DNA from: Polytrichum commune
Taxonomy: Eukaryota; Streptophyta; Polytrichopsida; Polytrichales; Polytrichaceae
Length of the DNA: 64,000 nucleotides
Direction of reading: 5' to 3'
Assembly: GCA_950295325.1 (NCBI GenBank)
Contig: OX485805.1
Location: forward strand, 43,734,758-43,798,757
This document shows, one piece after another, positions 34,347 through 46,986 of this stretch. The position numbers and the translations under genes are program-made. The notes under the pieces were generated by a model. That model was not told the origin of the DNA and ran no database searches. It saw only the letters and a program-made list of their open reading frames with translations. How positions within the stretch are numbered: the stretch's first letter is position 1; every line of letters starts with the position of its first letter.

Positions 34347-35259
34347 TTTTTGTATTAAAGAGTTCATCCACGAATTCCATGCAAAAATACTCTGTTGTCA
34401 TCAATTATTTTTCATCAAGGTTATTTTTTTAATTTTGATTTGATTTTACATGTCAAGCCTTCAAGTCTCCTTCTCTTTTTTCTTTTTATTTACAGTTTTT
34501 TTGTTATAATTATTTCTTTCATTTATTTTTCATCGTATTTATTTTTATTGGATGTAAGAGGACATGTTTCAACCAATAAAATCCAAGTGGACATGTTTGA
34601 AGCAATTATTTATTTATTTATCTATGTATGTAAGAGTACATGAATGAAATGACACCGATTTTAAAGTTTGGTAAGCCAAAAAAGTTAATGGGACTAAAAG
34701 TACAATAGGATAGTTCCAATCTAATTGATTCTCTAGAGTGGCAGAGTGCGGTAGCCTTCCTAATGTCAACTTGGTGGTCCAATTGAAAGAAAGACTTGAG
34801 GCTCCTTGGGACTACAATCTCATACAGTGAGGGAAACTTAACTATCACGGTATGCGGCGTCGGCGGCCGCACGTTATCCGTTGGGCTTCATCCATTTAGA
34901 TTTGGATGGATGAATTTAGATGTGAAGAGGAAGGCTCCTAAGTGATGAGCCTCCTCCTTGGCTTGGCATTCTTGCCAAGTCAAGTCTTGTGAGTGAGTGT
35001 GTGGAGAGAGCTTGTGTGAGGTGAAGATTGCATGTTTTTGCAATAAATCTTGAGTTCTTCTCCCCCTACTTACACTCTTGGATTCTCCCGTGGTGGAGTG
35101 AGAGATAGCTTGACTCGTTGTATGCATTTGAAGAGAGATTTAGAGCTCTTATGAGTGTTTGACTCTCTTCCTTCTTTGTCAAGGTGTGTTGTTTGTGTGT
35201 GACTTTGCTATGTTTTAGTGTTATTTGTTAGTGGTAGTTGGTACTCGAGCTGCAATGAC
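34347..35259. other. Unassigned stretch, possible LINE 3' end
   Basis: T-rich at 34400-34560, then a stretch with AATAAA at about 35043. No gene is supported. The right part is probably the 3' region of the LINE relic that follows on the minus strand. Confidence 0.35.
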
Positions 35260-36830
35260 ACACGATCGCTACTTACACGACATAACTCTAATGGGCTTAT
35301 ATAGGGGACATTCCAACACGAAATGTGCCTCATTTTCAAATGCATTATAGGAGCAAAAGTGGCATAGTCTAGTATCTCTAGAGATAGGGTCAATTGATCA
35401 TCAACCAATTACAATGGTTAATCTATGGGTCGAGGTGTGGTAAGCAACAATGACCTTGTGTTGTGGTGGTTTCAATGTGATCTTGCTTCAAGTACATTTT
35501 ACATTCGTATTTGAGAAAATCCTTGAGGTGGAGGTGATCTAGGTATCCACTCTTTAGCAAGAAAGGCCTCCTTGATATCATCATATGTTAATTTAGATGT
35601 ACTTGGTTTGCAGGGGTGTCCCAATGGGATAGACTCCATGATGTCTTCCACATGGTTGTCGATTCATGCCAAATGTTGAATAATGTTCGGCGAGGTGTCA
35701 ATAAAGTGAGGTTGCTTTATTGACTAACCAAGAGGGGGGGATAGATGGGTGAGCCATGTTGAAAGCCTATAGTGAGCTTGAGAGCATGTATTTCTATGAG
35801 AAGTTCTTGAAATTTTGCCAACAAAATATGATGGGTAGTTGAAGTACGTACTTTGACATGAGACATCATTTGCATATTCGTGCTTGTCTCAAAAACCTTC
35901 CAATTAGAGTTTTTCAAGTCACCTCCTCAAATTGAGTGCCATGTATGATAGTTGGAAGCACCCAAACCTTGAATAGATGAGATTTGAGTTCCTAACACGT
36001 GACTCCAACTATTGCTTCTTTCTCTAAAGTGCCCATCAAGGCTTTCATACCTGCGTTTCTTCAACTTTTATTGGATGGTTCAGAGTATCCATGTGAATAC
36101 AAATCATTCTCAAGGTATTTGTATTAAAAAATTATCTCAATTGGGTCCTTGTATAGGAAAAATTCCTCATGGTTTAATTTCCTTTTAGTGCAGCCAAATA
36201 TCATGATTTTAGTAGTATCTAAATTGAATTCAAAGCTAGAAGAAATGCATAACTCATATAGCTTGTTCAAAAAAAAATTGTAGGCATGCTCCTAATTTAG
36301 AGTAGAATAACACCACCATCAACATAAAGAAGAATGACAACCACTATGTTAAATAAACACGAAGAATCCCCGTTGATCTCGTCCAAATATGTTTCAAGTT
36401 CATCAATACACAAGCCAAATAGTGTGGGAGAGAGGGGACATCCTTCTTTAACACTAGTGTTAGACAATAGTTCACTGTGTGTGTCGCCATTTACTCGTAC
36501 TTTTGCGTAGACTATGGTTTACATGGCTTTAACATCATGTTGTAAATGAGATGGTACACCAAGTCACTGGAGGTATGCCCAAAGCTTGTCACACAAGATT
36601 GTGTCCAAAACGTTTTTGGAAACAACAAAACAAGATTAAAGGCATTGACCTACAAATACTTCTTGTTCAATTGAAATACGTGATGATAAGATGTGGTCCA
36701 AAGTGGATCTACCTTCCTTAAAACATGCTTGTCCTCTCAATTTGACCCCTTTCAATTCTGCCCATTGACTAGTTATTTTCTCTAAACATATTTTCTCTAA
36801 ACATTGACTAATTATTGTGCATGCATTATA
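35260..36830 (-). pseudogene. Non-LTR (LINE) reverse transcriptase relic 1
   Basis: Minus-strand frames, broken by several stops, show in order: a GRSTLDHILSSRISIEQ block near 36700, VKEGCPLSPTLFGLCIDELE near 36440, and the active-site box as YVDGG near 36320 (YADD in live elements). A C-terminal part follows at 35917-35717 (TTHHILLAKFQELLIEIHAL, cf. TPxxILLAELGRxPLEI). Last is a CHFC...EAHFVLECPLY zinc-knuckle end near 35340-35270. Order and motifs fit L1-like LINE ORF2. The endonuclease domain was not found. Inactive. Confidence 0.8.
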
Positions 36831-37720
36831 TGAGATTTTTCTTTAACATGGTGATTGCCGTGGTGATCTTATTTATTTTAATAAAACTAAGAAATATATC
36901 AATGAAATGAAGAATGCTAAAGAAAAACCTCAATTTCAATGAGATTTGGTAGTTCAGTTGAGAAAAATGAAAAAAAATTACTAAGTGTTTTTTTATTGAA
37001 AACTTTCAATTGAGTTTTTCAATTTTTTTTTCATCCACAAATTAATCTACAATCATGGATTAAGAGTATTGCTTAACTTTTTAATTTGACATCTTAAATT
37101 ATGATTTAGTAGGTGAGCTTGTTTTTGAATACAGAGACCGTAGCACATAACTCACAAAATTTAATAAATTTTTATAAGTATGTGAAACATTGAGTCATGT
37201 TTCAAATAAGAATTGGTAATTTTTTTTTCAACATGCAATTGGTAGACAATATGATTTTGAGGCGGAATGATAATTACAAAGGTTAAAGCCAATTGAATTA
37301 GTAACCTTATTTGGATTCTATATACTAGAGAAATTTTTAGAGGGTTTAAATTTAGGCCACGTCCATATGGTCAGAACAAGAATTAGTATTTTTTTCTCCA
37401 CCAAATCATTTTGAAAGCATTTTCCTTCCAAAAAAACAAATTCCAAGTCATATGAAAATCAACTTGATCTTTGAGAGGATTGGCGAAAAGCACGAGCTTG
37501 ATAACTTTTGGTGGAAAACCCCATAGATGTTCATGTCACCAAGCTTGTTACTTCCCCCAAGTAATAAATTTTGTGACAAAGATTGTTTGTGGGTTCCAAA
37601 CACTTCAAGGTCCATATCTTGGAGACAAATTCACCTGCTTATATTGACCGAGAACCTATACTTGAATGGTATGTGGCTAAGGGCTCTTGAAACGGTCACC
37701 AAAACAACATGGCTTCAAAA
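36831..37720. repeat. Spacer repeat shared with unit 1
   Basis: 37140-37720 matches two blocks of the unit 1 spacer (14428-14600 and 15553-15990), joined here without the roughly 950 bp between them. It is useful as a landmark of the large duplication. No gene. Confidence 0.65.
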
Positions 37721-40249
37721 ATACCGGACTACATGCTCAAAATATGATAACCATTATAGGCTCAATTAATAATCCCCTTAGTTTTTTGTTTTCTTTTGTT
37801 TTCTTCTTTTGATGAGGTTATTGAGTTTATTTTGATGAGGTTATTTGAATGACCATTTAATGAGCACGAGAATCACAGTTTTGATAATGATTAAGATCTT
37901 CATATGGGCTTTGAAAAATTATGAAGAAAGTGACTTACGGCCTTATTTGGATTTGCGAACCATCTCGTTCTAATTGCGTGTTTCCTATCCTAGGAGAAGT
38001 GAGCTAGTAAAAAAATTTAAAAATTCTACACCCATCTATCTTACACCATTTTGCTCTAGATGACAAAGGACTCTATTTGTCTTTGAAAAATGCTTGAAAC
38101 TAGTATTTGCAATAACTTCTTAGGCATTTACGGGTTATATTACCCCCGAGCCTTGCAAGTTGGGCAATAATCAAACATGACATTATGGGAACAAGGACCC
38201 TCCGAGAATGGTACTAGTCTAAATTTTTGCACGCAGGTCCATGTTGTTCTCAGAATGAAAAGGCTTGAGGTGAAGTAATTTAAAAATGAGCTTGAGTGCC
38301 TCACTCATGTTGATTTTCAGATCACAAAGTCTTGTTCCAATTAATGGTGCCAACGTTGATGATAGAAAGCTCCTGAAATTGGGTATTCAACTTTCCAGAA
38401 CTTTAAGTGAAGTTAAACAATAATCGCAATTAATTAGCAGTTATATAGGAAGGCGGAGTTCCTGCCAATGTACGGGGACTACCGACATTTAGTTACGAGC
38501 GAGCCGAAATTTTTTGGAGATTTTCGAATAAGTTCGCAATGATTCAGATGAGGTATTGCTGTAATATTGTCAAGATCAGAAATCAACTGGTTCAAGGAAG
38601 AATAGGCCAGCAATATGGCCGGTTGAGGCATCATAGTCAGGATACTTACCGAGTTAATTTCTTAATTTTAGGCGAGTAGCCGAAGGGACTAGGGATAGGG
38701 CAAAATTGTTACTAGGGTGATACTAGAGTCATCACTCATAAGGTCAAAATCATGAAGGCTAATTTACGGTTGGTTCCGTCGTCATTAGGCCGATTAGGGT
38801 TTTGAGGCTCTAAGCAGCCAAGGACCCTCTCTCACAAGTATAAGAAGAGTTTGAGCCCCTTGGGCAAAGTACCTCGCTCCTCCATTACGGTTTTTCTCTG
38901 TACCCCATTCTTGCTCTAAGCTTCCGCCTCTACTCTTGTATTTTCAATTGATGTTTTCAAGCTCCATGCTTGGCTTCAAGCTTAGTGGGTGGTTTCCGAT
39001 CTTGCACCACTTGTCAATCTCGTTCAAGGGCACATTGAATTAAGTGCTAAAATGCTAGTTTTTTTTTCCATCTTTTCTTTTGGTTTTGCAATTGTGGGTA
39101 ATAGTAGTTATGGTGATTGTGGCCATGTCTTGACAAAAGATCGATTGTAGGTCAAGTGATGATGTTTGCGGATGCATGGAGGTTTGAGGAACATTTATGT
39201 TGAATTTTCATGTTGGTGGGTTGTTGTAAGTTGTGGGTGCTTATGTTGGTTTGGGGGATCAAATTCAGTTATCGGTTGTGAGTGATTCAAGGCCCGTTGG
39301 GTTGGAAGCAAAAATTTGGAAGCTATTCTTAGAATTGCTTGGGAGGGGCCAGATGAGAACTTTGATAATATCATTGAAGAGGCAATTCCTTTGTGGAAAA
39401 ATGAAACTAAGTACCAATTCCTATATGCCAACCATTCGCGTTATATGTCTTTTGCAAGTGACGTTTTTGGTTCAATAACTTCAATTATGTTCCCAATTCT
39501 AAGGATGTTGATTAGTTTCAAGGTTGCATGTATTGTTGTACTAACCAACGTCTAAAAAATGTATGCACCCTCTTTGGATCCATACATTTTTCAAAGGCTA
39601 CATTCTTGGCCCCAAAATGGTGGAGGTTTGGCAAGGTTCAACTCCTTCCAAGGATACTTGGAATTTCTTTCAACAAAAATTCACTCCCTTAAAAACATTA
39701 AACCAATTTTACTTTATCTAAATAAAAAATCCGACTTAATATACTTAACTTCGGAAATATACCGAAGTAAAATCTAGAAACTAGGAAAATTGCCGAATGG
39801 TAAAGGTAAAACTCAGAATTTAACCGAGGAAAAAAAAACTGGCTTTCGGTAGCTTCCGAGTGAAAAAATAAAAAATCCGAACCATTTTATAAAAGGTAGG
39901 AAATGTACCGATTTTCGTATAGAACTCCCCGGACTGTGGTTCCTGCAAATTGCTTTGGAAGTCAGCAAGTCAACATTATATAATTTGCAATAAGCTAATC
40001 CAAAGAGCGAGATTTTAACACAATGAAATGTTGTAGATCGGTTTTCAGTTCAAAGAGTAATTGATTTGGAAGTGGTTTGGAGCTGAATGTTGCTACTATG
40101 ATGTGCAATGAATAATAAAAGAAAAGTAATGTCGGGGTTTGGTTTAGGAACCGACGTGAATGGGAGCCCATATATTCCTCTATATTGTGTTCATGTTTGA
40201 CCAAGCGTCACCGTAAGGATATTTTCTCCCTCTTGGAAGGTGGGCTTCT
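37721..40249. other. Unassigned, repeat-like
   Basis: 37860-38010 matches both flanks of solo LTR 2 (near 45690-45730 and 46992-47080), so it is a dispersed repeat. 38400-39000 contains several CCGA/CCGG words and a TATAAGAAG box near 38840. The plus frames at 39233-39555 (GPDENFDNIIEEAIPLWKNE) look protein-like but I cannot name a family. Confidence 0.4.
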
Positions 40250-41024
40250 TTAGTTTCCAAGAAAAACGCGGTACGTAACATCTAGTGGGTGGGGGGGGGG
40301 GGGGTCTACATGAGGTTGTTTGTTGTCTAGTAGCTTCCTTTTGTTTAGTATTAGGTATGTGAGGTATTTAATGGCAATTTGGTGTAGATGTTTCACAAGT
40401 ATTTTGATCTCGTTTTTGGGTATTTTGAGTTTTTCTAAGTCTTTCATTGGTTGTTCATGAATAGCCCCTCTAACACATGCTGTGATGGTGATGAGAGGGT
40501 TGAATTGCCAGCCGGCTGATCGAAGTGTTTGTACGAGTGGGTTGTATTTAACGGTTTTTTCCCTGTGTGTGGTATTTGGGAATTTGTTGTGGCAATAGGT
40601 GATTTCAATGAATTGTATGACATTTGGTGAGGTTGGCGTTAGGTGGGGGGGGGGTGGCTATTTGTGGGAGCACCTAGTACGCATAGTATGTCCGGATTAA
40701 GTATGGCTAGGCATGTGCATGGTATAGTGGGGCATGTGCATGGTATAGTGGGGCATGTGCATTAGAGTAGCCATTGTGGGACTATGTTGTCTTGTGTTCT
40801 AGAGTTTTGGTTGCTTGCATTTATGAGTGTGTAGTATCTCATGTGTTTATTTGATTGTAGCGTATGTGCAATTTGGTGGACTGCTTTATTATGGAGTGCT
40901 ATACGCAGTCCCTTTATGTGTACCTTTGAACATGTAGAGGGTAGTGTGGCCATGTGTCTATGGTATTTGGGGCATAGTGTACAATTTGGGTTTGCGTATA
41001 AGTTAGGCTAGAAGATATTTTTAT
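40250..41024 (-). pseudogene. LINE relic 2, C-terminal part (cut by solo LTR 1)
   Basis: The minus strand reads NPNCTLCPKYHRHM..., a CxxC zinc motif near 40975, then HIKGLRIALHNKAVHQIAHT. After a gap comes ITACVRGAIHEQPMKDLEKL and KYLTYLILNKRK near 40450-40310. The frame joins across the solo LTR 1 insertion to the RNase H part at 42665-43140: removing the LTR and one GGTGC copy gives AQYMGKHHKNIF in one frame. Stops make it inactive. Confidence 0.7.
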
Positions 41025-41029
41025 GGTGC

Positions 41030-42659
41030 TGTGAGCCCAATCTTGTGCACACATGTGTTTTTAAACTTAAAAAGAATCATTGATTCCCCTAGTTAGTACT
41101 TTCTCAATCAATTAAAAAGATAAAAAGAGTGAAAGTGATTTCTATTCAATTATTGTGAGTTGTGACATTAGAATAGGAGTTATGTGAGGAATTTATACTG
41201 AAGTTAGATTACGGGTGGAGTAAATCGAATTACTTTGAAGTAACTGAGGGAGTGAATGTGGAATAGAGTTAGGATTAAGTTAGCCCTTAATTTAGTTGTT
41301 TAATGTGATTTGTATTTATTAAATTAAGAAGGGAATGAGGTTGGGTAGTGCCTAAGGAAGGGGGCTTAATCAAGGGTTTTAGTGTTCAAACTGGGATCCC
41401 AACTGTTTGTATTAGGGGGGTCCAACCTCTAAGGATAAACCCCGAGTCAGGATCAAAAGGATGCAGGGAAACCAGGAGGCCTGGGGGACCAGGGAGATTA
41501 ACAAGACTGGGGTGTGCGAAGAGGAGAGGCAGCCAAGGGGCGGCAGGGGATGGTGAAAAACTCCCTCTGGTGCGGTGGTCTAAGATCTGCGAAAGGGGAA
41601 TGGAGCTGGGCCGTGATCCTTGAAGGCAACATTTTGGTCGCAGCTGCAAGCTGCGCTAGATTCGAAGGAGATTCGGAAGGAGGGGAGCTCGACAACTGGG
41701 CTGCAGCCAGGAATGGTGGTATGGGAGAAGGTGGGTGCACACCAACTCTGAGGGGCCGATCCGAGGAAGAATGACAAGGATTGACTGGAGGATGAACTGC
41801 AGCTGGGTGTGAGGAAGGCGGTGTGATTACTTAATGCAGGGTAGATTGAAGAGGAATGCAATGTGAGCATCAAAAAGGAAGATTGGGATGAGGAGGAAGA
41901 ATCAGTTGGGGTGCGCTCGGGGAGTAATCAGTGGCCAAGGAAGGGGCGCACTGGGTGAGGCGAAGAGGAGCTTAACCAGGCTGTGTAAATGTGGCAGTTT
42001 GGATGGAATTCGGCTGCATTTCAATCAGGATCAACCGACCCTTGGAGCAAGGGGTGCGCACCTGCTCACCTCAAGAGGCAGCGCTGGAAGAGACCAGCGG
42101 CCGAGGAGACAAGGGGGTGGTGGCCGACTGTGACGGGCTTTGACAGGTAGGAGGCCCAGTTGGACAACGTGGATTTAAGGGCTAATGGACCAGACTGAGA
42201 GGGGGAGACCGAGTTCGGGTGCCACATCAGGGTGGTTGGGATCCAGGGTTAAAAGCATTACTTAGGCAGGGGAGTAGATGGCCATGAAAATATGGTTGAG
42301 GAGTACAGCTGGGTGGTTTTAGGGGAAAGGTTGGAAGATGTAAGGGCATCAACCCATCACCATATGTTAGGGTGATTCTAGAGTCAAAAGAGGAATGGTT
42401 AATCAAATAGTTGATGTGGGTTTTTGACAAGCTTAGGAGTTGTGTGGTGTGTTAGAGGGATTGGCTAATGTCAGGGAACCCAGGGTTGAGGAGCATTTCT
42501 AAATGCTCCAGTATTTGTAAGTGCAATAAAGGGTTTTATTACATTGATGAGGGTGAATCGTGGTGCCAATCTCTGATGTGAGAAGGTGTGAGAAGAGTAT
42601 GTGAGTGTCAAGCTCTCACTTGGACTACGACGCATAAGGGTGAGGGTTTGGGGCTCACA
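41030..42659. mobile_element. Solo LTR 1 (1,630 bp)
   Basis: Starts TGTGAGCCC, ends GGGCTCACA, and is flanked by GGTGC at 41025-41029 and 42660-42664. TG...CA ends with a 5-bp duplication are diagnostic of LTR retrotransposons. No internal coding region or second LTR is present, so it is a solo LTR left by recombination. GC-rich in the middle, with AATAAA near 42525. Open frames inside are chance. Confidence 0.88.
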
Positions 42660-42664
42660 GGTGC

Positions 42665-43140
42665 TTACCCATATATTGGGCATATCGGAATTTTAGAGTA
42701 TGTGTGATTTGGGTGTCTGTAGTCCCGGGGTTTTTCCCAAAGTGGTTGGAGAGTTTGTGGTTGATTTGGTCATTGGATGTCTATTTGTCTATGTATGTGA
42801 ATTTGGATTGGGCCAGCCTTAGTTCTTGGTTCTTGTGTTCCTTGTTGATGTATGTTTGTAGGTTGCGTATAGCACCCGTGTGGGAACCTGTCGGGACCCC
42901 ATTGAGACAGTCTAGCGTAGTATGGGCCGTATGTATCCCCGGGGTGTTGGCGGGTTTGTCTAGGAGGGCTCCACCATTTTCTAGTTGATCCGTGATTTCA
43001 TTGCCTATTATGCTTGTATGTTCTATGAGTTTTTCAATTTTTTTTTTTGTGTGTGGACCAAGTTATACGGTTGACTATAGCGGCGATGAATAATTTATCC
43101 GGGTGGTTGTGTTGGGACGATGAGTGTCGTATGTGGTTAT
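42665..43140 (-). pseudogene. LINE relic 2, RNase H part
   Basis: The minus strand reads HSSSQHNHPDKLFIAAIVNR, then IGNEITDQLENGGALLDKPA and GVPTGSHTGAIRNLQTYINK. GNExxDxLAN is the end of an RNase H fold as found at the C-terminus of some non-LTR elements. It continues in frame to 41024-40250 once solo LTR 1 is removed. The RT part is missing beyond about 43140. A T-run near 43035 shifts the frame. Confidence 0.65.
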
Positions 43141-43631
43141 GTATTAGATGTATACTATTAATATAATAGATATACTAGATATATTCTTATTATACAGCCC
43201 ATTTCATCCAAGCAATAATAATCTCAAATCATTTTTTTTTCCATGATTATATAGATAGATAGTGGTTTAATAAATTTCCGACAATGATCTCCTTGTGCAC
43301 AAGATTCGAGGTATGTTTTTTCATTTTCTTTTTACTTCATGTTTATGTTGAGATAGGATGACATTGGATGAAAACATGTTTATAATTGTTTCATGTACTC
43401 AAACAAATATTGGATATCAAATACCAAAATGGGTTTCTTATGGATAAAGTAAATCCATATCTACAGTATATATATATAGACACACAAACTAACTCTTATC
43501 CTATACAAATACATTTTTGTATGTTAAATATAAATTAATAAATAGGATATCCTCAATTTTGCACTCTTTGAATGACATGTGTTATTTATTCATGATAAGA
43601 TTTCTTCTAGATTATGGCTCTACGGTTTACT
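43141..43631. other. Unassigned AT-rich stretch
   Basis: Very AT-rich, with TA-repeats near 43450-43480. No gene seen. Confidence 0.4.
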
Positions 43632-44004
43632 GAATTAAATATGATATTTGATTTCATATGGTATTTAACGTCATTGTGGTAATTTTGCGGATGACGCTTC
43701 TAATGAATAAGTGAACACATATTGTCATGGATGATGGACGGTTCATCCATTGGCCAAGACCTTGCCTTCTATTGTCAGCAACTTGTGATGAAATATTGTC
43801 ATGGGTGATTGAAATTTGGATGAAAAATCACTTGGTAAGTGACAATAATTGCAAGACTATAAATCTATAATCCTCCCACAAAATTTACAAGGAATGACAA
43901 ATTTTGTTGGGCTAACATTTACTGTTGGTGACACTATACCGCTGTCCAAAATTAGTATTGAGGAAGACAATTTGAACTGGTGCCACTAAATATCATATTT
44001 AGTG
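43632..44004. mobile_element. TA-flanked MITE (CACTAAATA family), member 2
   Basis: Matches member 1 along its interior. The right end is ...ATCATATTTAGTG followed by TA. The left end is degenerate, so it is an older copy. Confidence 0.6.
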
Positions 44005-44276
44005 TAGTCGCCCAATGTAGAATCTTTTAGCATCCACACTTGCAATGGTTGAATTCAACTTGTGGTTGTGAGTCATATAGGATAATTTTCATTTTGCTAT
44101 ATTGTTTATATAATACAAGAAGAAGTGAAGGTTGAAAATCATGAGGTAAAAATAACTTGGAGTTATTTGCAAAATTCATAAGGTTCACTTACCATCCAAA
44201 CATCTAGTGCTCCAAAAAAGGTGCAATGCACATCAAATCTTTAATATATAACAAAAAAATTTACATCCAGATCCTT

Positions 44277-44567
44277 TTATATGTATATATTAATTGACAT
44301 AGTCTCTTTGTGGGCTAGGTATGCCCTTAACCAATATTTCTCCCACTTGAAGGTTATCAAGTTATTTAGAGTCTTGAAATCCATGAATTTGCTCTTCATC
44401 ATTTTGAGAGGAATCACTTGAACTTTCTCTTTGCATAAAAATCTACTAAGGCCCATTTTGGTCAACATTACATCTTTAACAAGAGGAGAAATTCTTGCTC
44501 CATTGAATCCAACCCTTATATTTATTGTTATTAGTTTTAGGGTTTGTAGAGGTTTAAGCTCACCCAT
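44277..44567 (-). pseudogene. Decayed third copy of the piggyBac-linked serine-rich ORF
   Basis: 44290-44505 resembles 1460-1680 and 30680-30890, with frameshifts. Its presence away from a transposase shows that this segment moves or is copied separately. Confidence 0.45.
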
Positions 44568-45231
44568 TGAGCCAAATCCTCCTTCCTAATCTTTAGTACT
44601 TACATTGACCCTTCTCCAAATGTCTGTATATATTCTAAATGTAGTCTTGAATGGGTTGAAGTAGGAGATGTTAAGGGATTGCAATTCATGTGGGGTGGGT
44701 GAGGGAAGACACAATGTATCAATGCTAAATTTGTGTGTTTTCTTAAGAACCTCTATAGAGACATAATTTTTATGCCATAAAAAATGGGGATTGATATTTC
44801 CACACCTTTTTTGGCTAGATTCATACCTTTTTGCCGGTTCGGTTGCCGTGTCACTGAGGCGCTATATATGAGATTCTTCATGGTGCATCCGGACCGTTGA
44901 TCCACCAAGGCCCATCCAAGGGCCTCAATGATCCTAGGTGGCGGTGGCGGTGGGGTGGGGGACGGGGGTGGTGCTTGCCACCAAGGCGGGGTGGGGCCGT
45001 GGGCCTCATGTCTTTTTTGGGGAGGCCGGATTTAGGATGGTGTCGGGCCTAGTGGCTAGGCGGGCCCAGTGGCTAGGCCTACTTATTATATAACTAGTTG
45101 GTTACCCTTACTCTACTTACTAAATAACTAGTTGGTTAGCCTTACTCTACTTACTAAATGACTAGTTGGTTACCCTTACTCTATTTACTAAATGACTAGT
45201 GGTTACCCTTACTCTACTTACTAAATAACTA

Positions 45232-45569
45232 CACTAAATAGGTAGATTAGTGTTAGATGAAGATTAGTGTTAGATGCAATAGTTACCTAAAACACTAATT
45301 TTCAACTGATATTACAATTAGTGTTTGAATGGGGTTTGAACAAATTATACCTTTTACGAGGTTCTCATATTCTTCTTCCTTCAATTCTTCATTCCAAGAT
45401 TTACAAAATATCATCTAACACTAAATGCGCTCATGTAAATATTTAAAGTTACTACTTGGTACAAATAGTGTTAGAGTTGACATTTAGTGTTCTAACACTA
45501 TAGAGACAATTTACATTTAGTGTTTTCGTCGACTATTAGTATTTCCAACACTAATCTACCTATTTAGTG
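45232..45569. mobile_element. TA-flanked MITE, member 3 (left arm)
   Basis: 338 bp, CACTAAATAGG...CCTATTTAGTG, flanked by TA. It interrupts the 34-bp repeat phrase ATAACTAGTTGG, which shows the TA duplication directly. Confidence 0.8.
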
Positions 45570-45730
45570 TAGTTGGTTAGCCTTACTCTACTTATGGTCA
45601 CTCTTCTTAATTGGACATGTATATTTGAGTGGTATATGTGCAAGTCTTGAAGTTAGGTATGGACACCTATATGATAATTATTGACACCATAATCTTCACT
45701 TTGATAATGACTAAGATATTCATATGAGCT

Positions 45731-46986
45731 TGTGAGCCCAAAATAGTGCCCACATGTGTGGTTAACTTCAAAAGTTATTAGGAGTTTGTCTTTTTTTTAT
45801 TGTGATTGCTATTTCAAAACTAAAAAGAGTGTAACCCTTGGGTTTAGTGTGTTTTTGTGTTAACAAGTGATTTACGTCATTTGGGTGTTGAGAGGGGGTT
45901 AGTGTTAATTAGATTTAGTTAAAGTAATTGTAGTTAGTACTTTTGTTATTAGGAAAGGGAAGGTGAGCTTGGGCTTAAGGCCGGGATAGGTGTCCGAATT
46001 GGGCGTGGAGCCTGCCCACAAGGGGTTCGGGGTTAATGTTCGCATTGGGGCTTTAGTGTGTTGGTTTTAAGGGTTGAAGGGTGATTTATGGATAAGCTTG
46101 GTTCGGGTTCCTAAGGGGGTGGAAAATGCGGGGAGAAGGAGGAAAATTGCTGGTTTTTTGTGGTTATTGTTCCTGGGAGAGGTGCCAAAATGCGGCTCCG
46201 AAGAGCTGAGCTCGGTGGCCAGAACTCCGAAGAGCCGAGCTCGGTGGCCAGAATTCCGAAGAGCTGAGCTAGGTGCCAGAATGCGGCTCCGAAGAGCTGA
46301 GCTCGGTGGCCAGAATTCCGAAGAGCTGAGCTAGGTGCCAGATTGCAGCTCCGAAGAGCTGAGCTCGGTGGCCAGAATTCCGAAGAGTTGAGCTAGGTGC
46401 TAGACTGCGGCTCCGAAGAGTTGAGTTCGGTGGCCAGAATTCCGAAGAGCTGAGCTCGGTGCCAGACTGCGGCTCCGAAGAGCTGAGCTAGGTGGCCAGA
46501 CTGCTGGCCCAGGGACCGACTACCTGCCCGGTGACGGGCGATGACGGGCAGAGTCCCAGAGCCGAACAACGTAGTTTCGTGATTAGGGAACCGAGGCTGA
46601 ACCTTAATTAGCGTAGGGGGGGGGGTTAGTATTAGTGCTATATTACATGGTGGAAGGGTTGGATAGGGTAAAAATAAGGGATTAGGCTAGTAAATGGGGT
46701 TAGTGGAGGATTATGGAGCCACTCAATGTAATGTGGTGAAATTAGGGAGTGAATCTTAGGTGAGGGATTGTGTGTGGTGTTGTGAGCTTGTGTGGAAGAG
46801 TGAAATAAAGGAGAGGAGCATTTTTCAATGCTCGTACTCATGTTATAGAGAAACTAGTGTGTTCACATCAATGTGGAATGCGGTGGAGCTCGACCATGTT
46901 GACGTTGAGAATGACATAGGGATTAATGTGAGCTCCATGCCCTCACCCGGACTACGACGCATAAGGGTGGGTGCTTTGGCCTCACA
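45731..46986. mobile_element. Solo LTR 2 (1,256 bp)
   Basis: Starts TGTGAGCCC, ends GGCCTCACA, flanked by GAGCT at 45726-45730 and 46987-46991. Related to solo LTR 1 at both ends (shared phrase GGACTACGACGCATAAGGGTG near the 3' end). Nested inside the 2.9-kb inverted-repeat element. Carries the 62-bp minisatellite. Confidence 0.87.
46190..46507. repeat. 62-bp minisatellite inside solo LTR 2
   Basis: The unit begins GCTCCGAAGAGCTGAGCTCGG and is built of two related half-units of about 31 bp. About five copies, with few differences. Rich in GAGCTC palindromes. Not found in solo LTR 1. Confidence 0.85.

Noticed and set aside
41348-42133. Several overlapping ORFs in a GC-rich stretch, resembling a gene island
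   Set aside because: All lie inside solo LTR 1, overlap on both strands and show no domain; they reflect high GC content.
46074-46334. ORF with repeated RAELG residues
   Set aside because: Product of the 62-bp minisatellite, not a gene.
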